In this document: in pieces, positions 1-6,646 of the stretch | How the letters are laid out: every line of letters begins with the position of its first letter | Position numbering within the stretch: the first letter of the stretch is position 1 | Assembly: GCA_034435275.1 (NCBI GenBank) | Contig: DAOTXP010000057.1 | Coordinates: forward strand, 1 to 8,998 | Source: JBFMCC01 sp034435275 | GTDB taxonomy: Bacteria; Chloroflexota; Anaerolineae; Anaerolineales; Villigracilaceae | DNA: 8,998 nucleotides | Direction: 5' to 3' | The notes under the pieces: model-generated | Database searches by the model: none | What the model was told of the DNA's origin: nothing | Seen by the model: only the letters and a program-made list of their open reading frames with translations | Program-made: the position numbers and the translations under genes

Positions 1-368
1 TTTTGACGGACGTGCAGCCTGGCAGCGAAATCTGGAAGACGGAGATTTTCGGTCCCGTGTTGAGCCTGATGCACGTCAATACGATTGACGAGGCGATTGC
101 GCTTGCCAACAGCGGTGTGTACGGCAACCAGGCAAGTCTGTTCACGTCGAGCGGATCGGCGGCGCGCAAGTTCAGGTACGAAGTCGAAGCGGGCAACATC
201 GGAATCAACATCGGGGTTGCCGCGCCGATGGCATTTTTCCCATTTTCGGGCTGGAAGGACAGTTTCTTCGGCGACATGCACGGACAGAGCATGGACGCGG
301 TGGAGTTTTTTACACAAAAGAAGGTTGTGATCGAACGCTGGCCGAAGGAATGGACGAGGAAATTCTAA
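1..368 (+). CDS. Aldehyde dehydrogenase, methylmalonate-semialdehyde dehydrogenase type (3' end only)
   Basis: C-terminal 121 codons of an aldehyde dehydrogenase; the start, the NAD-binding fold and the catalytic cysteine lie upstream of the window. Counting from the TTG codon at position 3 (an internal Leu, not a start), the EIFGPV motif is at residues 14-19; its Glu normally contacts NAD in this superfamily. The stretch NIGINIG...FSGWKDSFFGDMHG (about 65-94) and the ending IERWPKEW are typical of the CoA-acylating methylmalonate/malonate-semialdehyde dehydrogenases (MmsA/IolA, ALDH6) rather than of PatD- or PuuC-type aminobutyraldehyde dehydrogenases. The stop overlaps the next start (TAATG), so it is translationally coupled to patA. 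The inferred role is oxidation of the aldehyde made by PatA, either a 4-aminobutanal-type compound or malonate semialdehyde after beta-alanine transamination. The family call is firm; the substrate is unknown. Confidence 0.85.
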   Translation, partial: LTDVQPGSEIWKTEIFGPVLSLMHVNTIDEAIALANSGVYGNQASLFTSSGSAARKFRYEVEAGNIGINIGVAAPMAFFPFSGWKDSFFGDMHGQSMDAVEFFTQKKVVIERWPKEWTRKF

Positions 369-1732
369 TGACCCACGATTACGAAGACGCGCTCGATTAT
401 TCGCACCGCTGGCTGGATTTGATTCACAGCAAAGGCCTTCCCTCCGAAGCGGAAGGCAAACGCATCATTGATGAAGCAAAACAGAATTTCGCCGAGCATT
501 TCAACCGAAACTGGCTGGAGTATCGCAAGTCGGTGACGGAGGCGGGGGATTGGGCCGCGGTCGAATGGACGGGGTCGGGCGCGGTGTTCAGGGATGTGCT
601 CGGGCGCGAATATCTGGATTTTCTTGGCGGGTTCGGGATGATGGACCTGGGCTGGTGCCATCCTGATGTAGTCGAGGCGGTGAAGGCGCAGCTTGCTCGT
701 TCGCCGATGCCCTCCCAGGAGTTGATCGATCCGTTGCGCGGCGTGCTGGCGAAATTGCTCGCGAGTATCACGCCGGGGAAGCTGAAATACAGTTGGTTTG
801 CGGCCAGCGGCACCGAGTCCATTGAGGCGGCCATCAAGATCGCGAAACTCTATACGGGACGCGCAGCCTTCATTGCCGCGGTCAAAGCCTTTCACGGCAA
901 GACGATGGGCTCGCTCTCGATGATGGGCAAATCCGATTATCGCGCGCCGATGGGGCCGATGTACGCGGGACCCGTTTACCATGTCCCGTTTGGCGACGCG
1001 GAGGCGGTGGAGCGGCAACTGGAGATTTGTGACAAGGTCGGCATCGGCGTGGCGGCGGTTTTATTTGAGCCGATTCAGGGCGAAGCGGGCGCGATCGTCC
1101 CGCCGGATGATTTCTGGCCGCGCGTGCGCGCCGCGACGAGGCGTTATGGTGTTTTACTGATTGCCGACGAAGTGCAGACGGGCCTGGGCCGGACGGGCAA
1201 GTTATGGGGCGTCGAGCATTGGGATGTCGTCCCTGACGTGCTGTGCGTGGCCAAGTCTCTTGGCGGCGGTGTCATGCCGGTCAGTGCAGTCTGCACGACA
1301 GAGGAGATCTTCCACCCGATGATGTACCCGAATCCGTTCATGCATACCACGACCACCGGCGGCAACGCGCTGGCCTGTGCGGCCGCGATTGCATCCATTC
1401 ATGTGACCCTGCGCGAGCGATTGTGGGAGCAGGCCGCGGAAAAGGGCGAGTATCTCATCCCCCGACTTGAAAAACTGGCTTCGCAGTACCCCGAAATTTA
1501 TGAGAAAATAACAGGCAAGGGCCTGCTGATCGGTATGCATTTCAAGACGCCCGATATTGGTTACAAGGTGGCGGCTGGACTGTTCAAGCGCGGTATTCTC
1601 GTCTCGGGGACGCTCACAAGTGCGCAGACCATCCGCATTGAGCCGCCGCTGGTCATCTCTTACGAACAGATTGATATGTTGTTGGAGTGCCTGTCTGACA
1701 CTCTTAAATCTGTGAATGGGAGCCTTAAATGA
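368..1732 (+). CDS. patA: Putrescine aminotransferase (class III, PLP-dependent)
   Basis: A 454-residue PLP aminotransferase, close to the length of E. coli PatA. PatA transfers the amino group of putrescine (also cadaverine and other diamines) to 2-oxoglutarate, giving 4-aminobutanal and glutamate in the cytoplasm. With the start at 368, the PLP phosphate-contact motif SGTE is at 147-150, Asp267 lies in ADEVQTGLGRTG, and the Schiff-base Lys296 lies in VAKSLGGGVMP. PatA-like signatures are the N-terminal LEYRKSVT, LDPLRGVLAKLLA, HTTTTGGNALACAAA, and near the C-terminus SGTLTSAQTIRIEPPL. I chose ATG 368 over ATG 350 because GAGGA sits 7 bases upstream and it gives a TAATG overlap with the preceding gene. 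The 3' end overlaps potA by ATGA. Placement directly before a PotABCD importer supports a di/polyamine substrate. A beta-alanine or other omega-amino-acid specificity remains possible. Confidence 0.88.
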   Translation: MTHDYEDALDYSHRWLDLIHSKGLPSEAEGKRIIDEAKQNFAEHFNRNWLEYRKSVTEAGDWAAVEWTGSGAVFRDVLGREYLDFLGGFGMMDLGWCHPDVVEAVKAQLARSPMPSQELIDPLRGVLAKLLASITPGKLKYSWFAASGTESIEAAIKIAKLYTGRAAFIAAVKAFHGKTMGSLSMMGKSDYRAPMGPMYAGPVYHVPFGDAEAVERQLEICDKVGIGVAAVLFEPIQGEAGAIVPPDDFWPRVRAATRRYGVLLIADEVQTGLGRTGKLWGVEHWDVVPDVLCVAKSLGGGVMPVSAVCTTEEIFHPMMYPNPFMHTTTTGGNALACAAAIASIHVTLRERLWEQAAEKGEYLIPRLEKLASQYPEIYEKITGKGLLIGMHFKTPDIGYKVAAGLFKRGILVSGTLTSAQTIRIEPPLVISYEQIDMLLECLSDTLKSVNGSLK

Positions 1733-2841
1733 ATACTGAGTATGCTGTCGAATTTCGGGAGGTTGTTAAGTCCTTCCGTACGCCGGAAGGGACGCAGATG
1801 AATGCCGTTGACGGCGTCTCGCTCCAGATTAAGAACGGGGAGTTTTTCTCGCTCCTGGGTTCGTCGGGCTGCGGCAAGACCACGTCCCTGCGTATGATCG
1901 CAGGCTTCGAATGGCCGACTTCAGGGGAGGTGTACGTGGAGGGGAAGGCCATGGGGCATACTCCCCCATTCCAGCGGCCGGTCAATACGGTTTTTCAGAA
2001 TTACGCTCTCTTCCAGCACATGACCGTTTTTGGCAACCTTGCCTTCGGCCTCGAAATGGAAAAAGCCTCCAAGGCCGAGATCGAAACGCGGGTCCAGCAT
2101 GTCCTCGAAATGGTCAAACTGACCGGGATGGAGCGCCGCGTTCCCAAACAGCTCTCGGGCGGACAGCAGCAGCGGATCGCGCTGGCGCGGGCCTTGATCA
2201 AACTCCCCAATGTTTTACTGCTCGACGAACCGCTCGGTGCACTCGACTTGAAACTTCGCAAGGAAATGCAGGTCGAATTAAAGGCGATCCAGCAGAAAGT
2301 CGGGATTACGTTCGTTTACGTGACGCACGACCAGGGGGAGGCCCTGTCTATGTCCGACCGGATCGCAGTCATGAGCCAGGGAAAGGTTCGCCAGATTGGC
2401 ACGCCCCTGGAGATTTATGAACGCCCGAACAACCGTTTTGTGGCGGATTTTATCGGTGAATCCAATTTCTTCGAGGGCACGGTCAAATCGCTGGACAAGG
2501 ATCAGGCAACGGTCTTTGTCCCGGCGTTGAATATGGAATTGATAGGCTTGAACACAGGCAAGGTTGTGAACGGCGAAAAAGCCGTCCTTTCCATCCGTCC
2601 CGAAAAGATTCGCCTGGCCGATAAGAAGGTCATTAATACCAATTGTATTCAGGGTACGATTACCAACACGACTTATATCGGTTCCGACACACATGTGTAC
2701 GTGGATGTCAATGGCCTCCAGTTCAAGGTGCTCGAACAGAATAAGATATCCAGCCTTGACCCGCAGGCATATTATGCGCGCGGCCAGCAGGTCTGGTTGA
2801 CGCTTTTCCCCGAAAACACGCTTGTGCTGGCCGAGGCTTAG
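1729..2841 (+). CDS. potA: Spermidine/putrescine ABC transporter, ATP-binding protein
   Basis: The 370-residue ATPase that powers polyamine import; a dimer is expected to couple to PotB and PotC on the cytoplasmic face. Walker A GSSGCGKT is at 44-51, the Q-loop Gln90 in VFQNYALF, the ABC signature LSGGQQQRI at 142-150, Walker B VLLLDEP at 162-168 and the switch His200 in VTHDQGEA. Residues from about 240 form the TOBE-type regulatory extension, with VLSIRPEKIRL near 277-287, as in PotA and other CUT1/polyamine ATPases. Length is near E. coli PotA (378). The ATG overlaps the patA stop (ATGA), indicating translational coupling. The ATPase alone would not separate polyamine from iron or sugar importers; the PotB/C/D neighbours do. 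Confidence 0.93.
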   Translation: MNTEYAVEFREVVKSFRTPEGTQMNAVDGVSLQIKNGEFFSLLGSSGCGKTTSLRMIAGFEWPTSGEVYVEGKAMGHTPPFQRPVNTVFQNYALFQHMTVFGNLAFGLEMEKASKAEIETRVQHVLEMVKLTGMERRVPKQLSGGQQQRIALARALIKLPNVLLLDEPLGALDLKLRKEMQVELKAIQQKVGITFVYVTHDQGEALSMSDRIAVMSQGKVRQIGTPLEIYERPNNRFVADFIGESNFFEGTVKSLDKDQATVFVPALNMELIGLNTGKVVNGEKAVLSIRPEKIRLADKKVINTNCIQGTITNTTYIGSDTHVYVDVNGLQFKVLEQNKISSLDPQAYYARGQQVWLTLFPENTLVLAEA

Positions 2842-2851
2842 CGAGGCAGTC

Positions 2852-3775
2852 ATGTTGCAGCGATTACGTGAGAACCGTTCCGCTCAGGGGACACTGCTGG
2901 TGGCCCCCACGCTCATGTGGATGATCGCCCTGCTCATCATCCCGCTGATTCTTACCACGGTGGTCTCCTTTGGCTCGCGCGATGCAGACGGCGGGGTCAT
3001 CTACGGCTTCAGTTTCCATAACTACCTGCGTTTACTTGGATACTCGACCGATTGCCCAGAGGGACAGTCTGCCTGCTTCAATCCGCTTTACATGGAGATT
3101 TTGGGACGCTCACTGACGCTGGCCCTCCAGACGACCATCCTGGTGATTTTGCTTGCCTACCCGCTGGCCTACTTCATCGCCCGCGCCCATCCAAAACGCC
3201 GCAATACCTTCCTGTTTCTGGTCCTCGTCCCCCTGTGGACCAACTTCGTCATCCGTGTGTATGCCTGGATGATGTTGTTGCGCGAACAGGGTGTCATCAA
3301 TCTCGTTCTCGGCCGGCTGGCTGGCCTGTTCGGCCTGCCGTTTCAGCCGCTGGAAATGCTCTATACACCGGGCGCGGTGCTGGTGGGCATGGTATACGAA
3401 TTCCTGCCGTTCATGATCCTGCCCATCTTCACGTCGCTGGAGAAGATCGAGACGCCGCTTTACGAGGCTGCGGCGGACTTGGGCGCCAACCCGATTCGCA
3501 CTTTCCTGCGCGTTACGCTTCCACTTTCGATGCCGGGCGTGGTGGCGGGGACGATCCTGGTCTTCATTCCTGTCATGGGAACGTTCATCGTTTCGGACCT
3601 GCTCGGCGGGCGTCAGGTGATCCTGGTCGGAAACCTGATCCAGAACCAATTCCTCTCGGCGCGTGACCCGACGTTCGGCTCGGCGGCGTCCTTGATTCTC
3701 ATGATCATGACGCTCATCGTCACGTATTTCTACACGCGCAAGTTTGGCTTTGGCGAGGAGATCGTAGCCGCATGA
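2852..3775 (+). CDS. potB: Spermidine/putrescine ABC transporter permease PotB
   Basis: A 307-residue inner-membrane permease with about six hydrophobic segments (near 14-40, 86-111, 120-143, 174-196, 228-250 and 282-304). The EAA loop that docks PotA is EAAADLGANPIRTFLRVTLP at 205-224. I chose ATG 2852, not the in-frame TTG at 2822, because GAGG lies 5 bases upstream and the longer form would add an unlikely polar leader overlapping potA. There is a 10-base gap after potA, and the stop overlaps the potC start (ATGA). The extracytoplasmic loop after the first helix carries Cys68 and Cys75 (a CX6C pair), matching a CX6C pair at the same place in PotC. The substrate call rests on the linked PotD and PatA. 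Confidence 0.92.
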   Translation: MLQRLRENRSAQGTLLVAPTLMWMIALLIIPLILTTVVSFGSRDADGGVIYGFSFHNYLRLLGYSTDCPEGQSACFNPLYMEILGRSLTLALQTTILVILLAYPLAYFIARAHPKRRNTFLFLVLVPLWTNFVIRVYAWMMLLREQGVINLVLGRLAGLFGLPFQPLEMLYTPGAVLVGMVYEFLPFMILPIFTSLEKIETPLYEAAADLGANPIRTFLRVTLPLSMPGVVAGTILVFIPVMGTFIVSDLLGGRQVILVGNLIQNQFLSARDPTFGSAASLILMIMTLIVTYFYTRKFGFGEEIVAA

Positions 3776-4653
3776 ACCCGCATCGCCGCCATCCCGCCAT
3801 TTCGATTGCCACCGTGCTGGTGTACGGGTTCCTGTACGCCCCGATCATCGTGCTGGTTTTATATGCCTTCAACGCCTCGCGTACGAATATCCTCTTCGAG
3901 GGTTTTGTTTCGTCGTTCGGCCCGTTGAAAATGGACGGTAGCAGCGTGGTCCAAAGCCCGTGCGGGCCGTTTCACTGGTTCTGCGAACTCAGCAAGAATC
4001 GCGATGTGATGGAGGCCGCCAGTAACACGCTGACCATCGCGTTCATATCCACCCTGACGTCCACGATCATTGGCACCATGGCCGCACTGGCCCTCCAGCG
4101 TTACAACTTTCGCCTGAAGGCGTTTTCACAGCTTTCCCTCTACATTCCCATTGTCATTCCCGAAATCGTCATGGGGATTGGCATCCTGGTGTTATTCACC
4201 CAGTTGTTCGGATTGATTAATGACACTCTCGGTCTGGCGGGCGATTCCCGCCTCTCTCTTGGACTTGGGACGGTCATCGTCTCCCATATCGCCTTCAGCA
4301 TCCCGTTCGTGACCCTGGTGGTGCAGGCGCGCCTGCAGGGCTTCGACAAATATATCGAAGAAGCCGCCATGGATCTGGGCGCCAACGAGATCACCACTTT
4401 CTGGCGCATCACCCTGCCCACGATCCTGCCGGGCGTACTCTCCGGTGCGCTACTGGCCTTCACGCTTTCGCTCGACGATTTTGTCATTACCTTCTTCACC
4501 ACCGGTCCCGGAGCCACCACCCTGCCGATCTACGTCTACGGCCTGCTCCGCCGCATCATCACGCCGCAGGTCAACGCCCTGTCCACGGTCTGGATTTTTA
4601 TCGTCCTGACTGCCGTCTTCCTGCTTCAACGCTTGCAAAGCCGCCAGTCGTAA
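3772..4653 (+). CDS. potC: Spermidine/putrescine ABC transporter permease PotC
   Basis: A 293-residue partner permease that forms the channel with PotB. Hydrophobic segments lie near 9-32, 84-108, 121-147, 165-185, 223-243 and 272-286. The EAA loop reads EEAAMDLGANEITTFWRITLP (about 196-216), followed by the PotC-like LLAFTLSLDDFVITFF. Its TPQVNAL segment (274-280) resembles the end region of PotC proteins. The start codon overlaps the potB stop (ATGA). The loop after helix 1 is longer and more polar than in minimal permeases and contains Cys64 and Cys71 with the same CX6C spacing as PotB. Downstream, a 68-base gap with a hairpin precedes potD. Confidence 0.92.
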   Translation: MNPHRRHPAISIATVLVYGFLYAPIIVLVLYAFNASRTNILFEGFVSSFGPLKMDGSSVVQSPCGPFHWFCELSKNRDVMEAASNTLTIAFISTLTSTIIGTMAALALQRYNFRLKAFSQLSLYIPIVIPEIVMGIGILVLFTQLFGLINDTLGLAGDSRLSLGLGTVIVSHIAFSIPFVTLVVQARLQGFDKYIEEAAMDLGANEITTFWRITLPTILPGVLSGALLAFTLSLDDFVITFFTTGPGATTLPIYVYGLLRRIITPQVNALSTVWIFIVLTAVFLLQRLQSRQS

Positions 4654-4661
4654 GGGTATCT

Positions 4662-4677
4662 CACGGCCCTAGCCGTG
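4662..4677 (+). other. Intercistronic hairpin between potC and potD
   Basis: CACGGC (4662-4667), loop CCTA and GCCGTG (4672-4677) form a perfect 6-bp stem 9 bases after the potC stop. No uninterrupted T-run follows directly, only the mixed pyrimidine-rich stretch 4691-4706, so this is more likely an mRNA processing, stability or attenuation structure than a full terminator. Such hairpins often adjust the ratio of binding protein to permease in ABC-transporter operons; that role here is inferred. Confidence 0.55.
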
Positions 4678-4721
4678 TGTTCCAAAATCACCTTCCATTT
4701 TTCCCCAAAAGGAGGAACGAG

Positions 4722-5870
4722 ATGAGCAAGACAATGTTTTGGAAACTGCTGACCGGGCTGGCGCTCGCCAGCTTGGTTCTGGCCGCATGTGGAGGGGGAG
4801 GCGCCACACCAGCCGGCGAGGAGGAGATCGTCGCGTCGTCTGGGTTCGTCTGCCCGGCGCCAGAACCGCGCATGGAGGTCACATCGAAGGAATTGAACGT
4901 GTTCGTATGGACCGAGTACTTCACGCCCGAAATGCTGGAGTGCTTCGAGTTGGTCTACGGTGTCAAGATCAATCGTGACGAGTACTCCTCCAACGAAGAA
5001 ATGTACGCCAAACTTTCTGCGGGCGGCACGAACTATGATCTGGTCCAGCCTACCGACTACATCATCCCCCTGATGATCCGCCAGGGCTTGCTCCAGGAAA
5101 TTGACCTGACCCAGCTGCCCAACCTCAAGAACATTGACGGAGGCTACCTGGATCTACCCTTCGACCCGGGCAACAAGTACTCCATCCCGTATCTGGCCGG
5201 CACCGACGCCATTGTCTACAACAGCGCCACCGTCGAGAATCCTCCCACCTCCTGGGCCGACCTGTGGAATCCGGAGTATGCGGGGCGGATGGTGTTCATC
5301 GACGATTCGCGTGTGATCATCGGTATGACCCTGTTAACGCTGGGATACGATTTCAATTCAACCAACGAAGCTGAACTCCGCGAGGCACAGGCGAAACTGG
5401 AGGAGCTGATCCCCAACGTCAAACTGTTCGACAGTGACAGTCCGAAGACCGCCCTGATCGCGGGAGATGTCGATCTTGGCATCGTCTGGACCGGGGAGGC
5501 CTTCCTTGCCAGGGAGGAAGTTCCCACAATCGATTATATTTATCCTTCCGAAGGCGCGATCCTCTGGCAGGATAATTGGGTCGTTCCGGTTGGCGCTTCG
5601 CACACCGATGCGGCCTACGCGTGGCTGAACTACCTCATGCAGGGAGATGTTTTCTGGATGGTGTTGGACGGTTTTCCCTACACCAACCCGAATACAGCCG
5701 CTCTGGAATTCGCCAGGATCAACCACCCCGATATTTACACGGCGTACGCCGAATCGCCAATCACCAACCCGCCCTCTGAGGCGATTGCCAATGCAGTGGT
5801 TGTCGAGGATGTGGGCGAGGCGCTCCCGCTCTACGATGAGATCTGGACCGAAGTAAAAGGCGGCGAATAG
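4722..5870 (+). CDS. potD: Spermidine/putrescine-binding lipoprotein PotD
   Basis: A 382-residue extracytoplasmic receptor that delivers polyamine to PotBC. ATG 4722 is chosen because AAAAGGAGG (4707-4715) lies 6 bases upstream and translation from it begins with a proper signal peptide; the upstream GTG at 4677 would bury it. Lys3 and Lys8 precede a hydrophobic core and the lipobox LAAC with Cys23 as the predicted lipidated residue, then a Gly-rich linker. PotD-like motifs are FVWTEYFTP (61-69), SSNEEMYAKL (89-98), FDPGNKYSIPYLAGTDAI (147-164), SWADLWNPEYAG (177-188), IVWTGEAF (254-261) and LWQDNWVVP (281-289). Likely ligand contacts are Trp63, Asp195, Trp256, Trp282 and Asp284. Val198 stands where E. 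coli PotD, by remembered alignment, has Glu171. Cys44 and Cys74 could pair outside the membrane. The gene is followed by a strong terminator. Confidence 0.93.
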   Translation: MSKTMFWKLLTGLALASLVLAACGGGGATPAGEEEIVASSGFVCPAPEPRMEVTSKELNVFVWTEYFTPEMLECFELVYGVKINRDEYSSNEEMYAKLSAGGTNYDLVQPTDYIIPLMIRQGLLQEIDLTQLPNLKNIDGGYLDLPFDPGNKYSIPYLAGTDAIVYNSATVENPPTSWADLWNPEYAGRMVFIDDSRVIIGMTLLTLGYDFNSTNEAELREAQAKLEELIPNVKLFDSDSPKTALIAGDVDLGIVWTGEAFLAREEVPTIDYIYPSEGAILWQDNWVVPVGASHTDAAYAWLNYLMQGDVFWMVLDGFPYTNPNTAALEFARINHPDIYTAYAESPITNPPSEAIANAVVVEDVGEALPLYDEIWTEVKGGE

Positions 5871-5905
5871 AATAGTCCCCGTTCTGCGCTTCGCGCGTGA
5901 CTTTG

Positions 5906-5939
5906 GGCCGGCCGTGCAAACGACCGGCCTTTTTCTTTT
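5906..5939 (+). terminator. Rho-independent terminator after potD
   Basis: GGCCGG (5906-5911) pairs with CCGGCC (5924-5929). A C/A mismatch and two more G-C pairs inside leave the loop TGCAAA. The T-rich run TTTTTCTTTT (5930-5939) follows at once. It lies 36 bases past the potD stop and should end the mmsA-like/patA/potABCD transcript. The reverse strand lacks a T-run, so it looks one-directional. Confidence 0.88.
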
Positions 5940-6016
5940 GGACGGTTTTGCCGGCTCGCCGGCTTCGCATAGCGGTAACGAGGATTGTCCTTTTTGAGTA
6001 CGGGCATAATATCGGG

Positions 6017-6032
6017 AAAAATATTAATTTTT
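6017..6032. promoter_or_regulatory. AT-only block upstream of the Lrp-family promoter (UP element or autoregulatory site)
   Basis: A 16-bp stretch made only of A and T with near dyad symmetry (AAAAATATTAATTTTT), in a locus that is otherwise GC-rich. It lies about 49-64 bp upstream of the predicted transcription start at 6081, the position of a distal UP element. Lrp/AsnC proteins also favour AT-rich, bendable sites near their own promoters, so it could be an autoregulatory site. The sequence does not decide between these. Confidence 0.45.
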
Positions 6033-6045
6033 CGTCATCAAAACG

Positions 6046-6074
6046 TTGACATTTATGCGTTTCTATCATAAAAT
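6046..6074 (+). promoter_or_regulatory. Housekeeping-type promoter for the Lrp/AsnC gene
   Basis: TTGACA (6046-6051, full consensus) is separated by exactly 17 bp from TAAAAT (6069-6074, five of six consensus bases). The expected start, 7 bases after the -10, is position 6081, the A of the regulator's ATG. The transcript is therefore predicted to be leaderless, consistent with the absence of any Shine-Dalgarno sequence before that ATG. Confidence 0.8.
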
Positions 6075-6080
6075 GTGCGC

Positions 6081-6548
6081 ATGGATGAAATAATCGTTAC
6101 ACCGCCTGCCCAGGGAATTGATGAAATCGACCGCCGGGTGATCGAATCCCTGCGCAAGGATGGACGCGCCGCGTTCGCCCAGATCGCGGATAGTCTCAAT
6201 GTCTCGCCGGGCATGATTCGTCTGCGTTACAACCGCCTGGTTGAGCAGGGATATCTGAAAGTGGTTGCCATTACCAATCCTCTGCGGATGGGATACAAGA
6301 CGATGGCTATGATCGGCCTGCGCGTGGATGGGAGCCAATTGCTCGAAGCCGCCGACAAAATTTCCAGGCTCGACGAGGTGATCTATCTTGTCGTTGCCAG
6401 CGGACGCTTCGACCTCTTTGCCGAGGTCGTCTGCCGCGACCACGATCACCTGCTGGATTTCATCAGCCACAAGCTCTCGACGATTGACGGCGTACGCGAA
6501 TCCGAATCCTTCATGCACTTGAAGATCGTCAAGGAAGTTTATTTCTAA
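6081..6548 (+). CDS. Lrp/AsnC-family transcriptional regulator
   Basis: A 155-residue member of the feast/famine family. The N-terminal winged helix-turn-helix spans about residues 13-62 (IDEIDRRVIESL, then IADSLNVSPGMIRLRYNRL as the HTH). A RAM/Lrp ligand-binding and oligomerisation domain follows at about 70-150, with ASGRFDLFAEV (106-116) where the family has its Gly-rich turn. Such proteins usually bind an amino acid or related effector and act as dimers or octamers. ATG 6081 is preferred over GTG 6075 because the promoter places the transcription start at 6081. It sits between the pot/patA operon and the saccharopine-DH-like gene, so it probably controls one or both, perhaps sensing an amine-derived amino acid. 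Effector and targets are inferred. Confidence 0.92.
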   Translation: MDEIIVTPPAQGIDEIDRRVIESLRKDGRAAFAQIADSLNVSPGMIRLRYNRLVEQGYLKVVAITNPLRMGYKTMAMIGLRVDGSQLLEAADKISRLDEVIYLVVASGRFDLFAEVVCRDHDHLLDFISHKLSTIDGVRESESFMHLKIVKEVYF

Positions 6549-6600
6549 TTCGACCTGGTTTCCATAGACTTTAGCATGGCGGGCAAATGAATTGTCATCC

Positions 6601-6622
6601 TAACTTGCCGGGTGGCAGGTTA
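6601..6622. promoter_or_regulatory. 22-bp dyad just upstream of the saccharopine-DH-like gene (candidate operator)
   Basis: TAACTTGCC, centre GGGT, then GGCAGGTTA form an inverted repeat with eight perfect pairs out of nine arms positions (the odd one is T/G, which would still pair in RNA). The final TA overlaps a -10-like TATAAA at 6621-6626, but no good -35 lies 16-18 bp upstream. A repressor or activator site, possibly for the neighbouring Lrp-family protein, is the simplest reading. A leader RNA hairpin is the alternative. Confidence 0.5.
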
Positions 6623-6646
6623 TAAAACTAAATGGAGAAAGGGATC

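Noticed and set aside
350..367. Upstream ATG 350 as the patA start
   Set aside because: It adds six residues with poor ribosome-binding spacing; ATG 368 has GAGGA at 7 bases and a TAATG junction.
365..1018. A 217-codon minus-strand open frame inside patA
   Set aside because: Antisense to a well-matched aminotransferase, Arg/His/Pro-rich, with no domain or ribosome-binding support.
5950..5963. GCCGG-CTCG-CCGGC hairpin as a second potD terminator
   Set aside because: No T-run follows it, and the hairpin at 5906-5929 with its T-run already explains termination.
6592..6626. TTGTCA (6592-6597) as the -35 for TATAAA (6621-6626)
   Set aside because: The spacer would be 23 bp, too long for a standard sigma-70 promoter.
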